Shown piece after piece: positions 39,949-43,471 of a stretch of DNA of 43,471 nucleotides (the stretch's first letter is position 1; each line of letters opens with the position of its first letter). Origin of the DNA: Clostridia bacterium (GTDB taxonomy: Bacteria; Bacillota; Clostridia; Christensenellales; Borkfalkiaceae). Made by a program: the position numbers and the translations under genes. The notes under the pieces are model-generated. The model made no database searches. It was not told where the DNA came from and saw only the letters and a program-made list of their open reading frames with translations. Where the stretch lies: contig JAFTSI010000006.1 of NCBI GenBank assembly GCA_017467345.1, positions 1 through 43,471 of the forward strand, read 5' to 3'.

Positions 39949-40823
39949 TTCGCACCCCCCTTGCCGAAAAGGGCGCTACTTACTGCGCTTGCAAAACCAC
40001 TTACAGTAAAGTCGTTTTCAACAGTAATTCCCTTATGTTTTAGCGCCAAAGCAATCCTTGCAGTAATGGGCAAATCAAGCCCTATTTCTTGCAATTCTTC
40101 GCCCAAAGCAAACACTTCTTTAACCGTGCCTTGAACATATATTTTTCCATCATTAAACACGGCAACTCTATTGCAATTTTCGGCAATTATGTTCATATCG
40201 TGCGAAACGATTACAATGGTTTTTACCACATTTTTTTTGAGTTCGTGAAGTAGTGCCAAAAACTCTTTTTTGCCTTGTGGGTCAAGCCCTGCAACAGGCT
40301 CATCTAAAACCAAAACTTCTGGCTTTACTGCTATTACGCCTGCGATTGCAACTCTTCTTTTTTGGCCACCAGACAAGGCAAATGGCGACTTGTCTTTATA
40401 CTTGTTAAAGTCAAGCCCAACATATTCCATAGCCGTTCTTACAAGGCTTTCAATTTCTTCGCTTTTTGCGTTTTTATAGAAGTTTTTAACACCAAAAGCA
40501 ATGTCGTCAAAAACCGTTTCGGCAAACAGTTGATATTCGGGGTGTTGGAACACCATACCTACCTTTGCCCTAAGCGATAAATAATCACATTTTTTATCGG
40601 CAAGATTAAACTCACCAACAACCAAACTGCCGTGGTCTTTTTCAAGTTTTATTAAGCCGTTTAAGTGTTGAATAAATGTAGATTTACCACTACCCGTATG
40701 CCCCACTATTCCAAAGAAATCGCCTTCGTTAATGTTAAGGTTAATATCCTTAATAGCCTTAACGGCAAGCGCTTTACTTTTTTCGCTATAAGTGTAGTTT
40801 AAATTAGTTGCGATTATTTGCAT
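39945..40823 (-). CDS. ecfA2: ECF transporter ATPase EcfA2
   Basis: An ABC ATPase of 292 residues. Walker A is GHTGSGKST near residue 41, the Q-loop VFQHPEYQLFAET near residue 92, the signature LSGGQKRRVAIAGV near residue 149, and Walker B VLVLDEPVAGLDP near residue 170, followed by the H-loop (VSHD). PEYQLFAET distinguishes the EcfA2 subtype. It overlaps ecfA1 by 10 bp and ecfT by 4 bp. Confidence 0.97.
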   Translation of the reverse strand: MQIIATNLNYTYSEKSKALAVKAIKDINLNINEGDFFGIVGHTGSGKSTFIQHLNGLIKLEKDHGSLVVGEFNLADKKCDYLSLRAKVGMVFQHPEYQLFAETVFDDIAFGVKNFYKNAKSEEIESLVRTAMEYVGLDFNKYKDKSPFALSGGQKRRVAIAGVIAVKPEVLVLDEPVAGLDPQGKKEFLALLHELKKNVVKTIVIVSHDMNIIAENCNRVAVFNDGKIYVQGTVKEVFALGEELQEIGLDLPITARIALALKHKGITVENDFTVSGFASAVSSALFGKGGAK

Positions 40824-41632
40824 AGCGCCTCCAAAAGCGCGCTTTCAGTAAGCACGCAATCGGGCAATTCTATGCCCTTTTTTCTAATTTCTTCTGCCAA
40901 GATAGCAACGGGTGGAAGTTCTAAACCAAGCGAAACTATCTCATCTTTTTTCTTAAATATTTCTTGGGGTGTGCCTTGCATAGCAATTTTGCCTTTATCA
41001 AGCACGATAACCCTATCGGCATCAACCGTTTCTTCCATATAGTGGGTAATGGCAATAACGGTAACCCCTTGTTCTTTGTTCAATTTTTTAACTACCGAAA
41101 GCACTTCTTTTCTGCCCTTTGGGTCAAGCATAGCAGTAGACTCATCAAGCACCAAAACCTTAGGCATAAGGGCAAGCACACCTGCAATAGCAATGCGTTG
41201 TTTTTGCCCACCAGAAAGCCTTGTTGGAGTGGATTTTCTAAACTTTTCCATACCCACGGCATTAAGGGCAAACTCTATTCTTTTGCCTATTTCTTCACGC
41301 GAAAGTCCTATATTTTCTGCACCGAAAGCCACATCATCTTCAACGATTGATGAAACAAGTTGATTATCGGGGTTTTGAAAAACAACGCCAACTCTGCGCC
41401 TTACTTCAAAAAGGTCTTTTTTGTTAGAAGTTTTAAAACCATCAACAATAACTTCCCCTTCGTCAACCTGCAAAAGCCCGTTCATAATTTTGGCAAGTGT
41501 TGATTTTCCACTACCGTTATGACCGACGATTGCAATATACTCACCACTTTCAACAGAAAGTGAGAGATTTTTAATTACCGGCAAGTTTTTTTCGTAAGAA
41601 AAACTAACACCGTTTAATGAAATTAGTGGCAT
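40814..41632 (-). CDS. ecfA1: ECF transporter ATPase EcfA1
   Basis: An ABC ATPase of 272 residues and the first gene of the ECF operon. Walker A is GHNGSGKSTL near residue 38, the Q-loop VFQNPDNQLVSSIVEDD near residue 88, the signature LSGGQKQRIAIAGVL near residue 142, and Walker B VLVLDESTAMLDP near residue 163, with Asp-Glu followed by Ser as in other EcfA1 proteins. The H-loop reads ITHYMEE. AAGGAG precedes the start, and a TTGAAA-17-TATACT promoter drives the operon. Confidence 0.97.
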   Translation of the reverse strand: MPLISLNGVSFSYEKNLPVIKNLSLSVESGEYIAIVGHNGSGKSTLAKIMNGLLQVDEGEVIVDGFKTSNKKDLFEVRRRVGVVFQNPDNQLVSSIVEDDVAFGAENIGLSREEIGKRIEFALNAVGMEKFRKSTPTRLSGGQKQRIAIAGVLALMPKVLVLDESTAMLDPKGRKEVLSVVKKLNKEQGVTVIAITHYMEETVDADRVIVLDKGKIAMQGTPQEIFKKKDEIVSLGLELPPVAILAEEIRKKGIELPDCVLTESALLEALCK

Positions 41633-41669
41633 AATGCTCCTTATGAGAAAAAATACTCTCTAATGGGTA

Positions 41670-41698
41670 AGTATAACAAATTAGAAAATTTTTTTCAA
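41670..41698 (-). promoter_or_regulatory. Promoter of the ecfA1 operon
   Basis: On the minus strand TTGAAA (41698-41693) and TATACT (41675-41670) are 17 bp apart, divergent from nifJ. Confidence 0.75.
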
Positions 41699-41779
41699 GC
41701 GATATGGCGTGGTTTTAATTATAATATAATTTGCGTAGCAAAAAAGGTCTTTTTTTTGGCAAAAAAATTAGTTTTGGTG

Positions 41780-41835
41780 TTGACTATTCTTTTTTTTAAT
41801 TGTATAATGATGTTTGGTATAATACTATACAGTAT
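41780..41835 (+). promoter_or_regulatory. Promoter region of nifJ with a second -10 and an inverted repeat
   Basis: TTGACT (41780-41785) and TATAAT (41803-41808) are 17 bp apart. A second, extended -10 (TGG-TATAAT, 41818-41823) follows, and it overlaps the inverted repeat ATACT-ATAC-AGTAT (41822-41835). Two start sites or an operator are possible. Confidence 0.65.
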
Positions 41836-41867
41836 ATATTTAGAAAAACTTATATTGGAGGACATAG

Positions 41868-43471
<1,604 letters not shown>

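Overview
The window looks like a chromosomal segment of a low-GC, anaerobic, Gram-positive-type bacterium, most likely an uncultivated gut member of the Clostridia (inference). The grounds are consensus sigma-A promoters (TTGACA-17-TATAAT), strong GGAGG-type ribosome sites, pyruvate:ferredoxin oxidoreductase, a GTP-type PEP carboxykinase, RicT next to a small ferredoxin, a DUF1540 protein, CotF-like proteins and the Firmicutes layout ecfA1-ecfA2-ecfT-truA-rplM-rpsI. TGA is used as a stop, so the standard bacterial code applies. No tRNA, rRNA, CRISPR array or transposase was seen.

Layout. 1-0.95 kb: the 5' part of a BspA-type lipoprotein gene behind a long structured leader that ends in an intrinsic terminator. 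0.95-10.3 kb: a mostly minus-strand housekeeping series (PAP2 phosphatase, rsmI, a TrmN6-like methylase, ferredoxin, ricT, holB, tmk, an Orn/Lys/Arg decarboxylase, an unknown anchored protein, lysS, greA). 10.3-17.1 kb: a candidate small RNA, a DUF1540 protein, rplI, two tandem TerB-like paralogues, tyrS, a UPF0104-type membrane protein, a lipoprotein and a membrane protein. 17.1-24.5 kb: a UDP-galactopyranose mutase fused to YegP-like repeats, an alaT/alaR-like pair, small conserved proteins, queT under a preQ1-I riboswitch, two CotF-like genes and glnA. 24.5-37.2 kb: an accessory zone interrupted by pckG, a conserved unknown and a large lipoprotein. It holds a full-length Rhs gene with its downstream partner and, about 7 kb away, an orphan Rhs C-terminal cassette. 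37.2-43.5 kb: rpsI, rplM, truA, the ECF transporter module and the 5' part of nifJ.

How the genes fit together. EcfA1, EcfA2 and EcfT form the shared energising module of ECF vitamin transporters, and QueT is a substrate-binding S component that could dock with it. The preQ1 riboswitch before queT fits queuosine-precursor uptake. NifJ, PckG, GlnA and AlaT/AlaR sit at the pyruvate/PEP/amino-acid node. HolB, Tmk, LysS, TyrS, GreA, the ribosomal proteins and the RNA modification enzymes are core information processing.

The most interesting part is the Rhs locus. The full Rhs gene ends in the hallmark core motif, a variable tip, an abutting small membrane-protein gene and a terminator. The orphan cassette repeats this order: about 65 bp of the same core-coding end, a different tip, a different small downstream gene, and a near-identical 48-50 bp terminator repeat. 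Both flanks are therefore homologous, the arrangement expected for toxin-tip exchange by recombination. The orphan also has its own promoter and a probable one-base frameshift near its 3' end.
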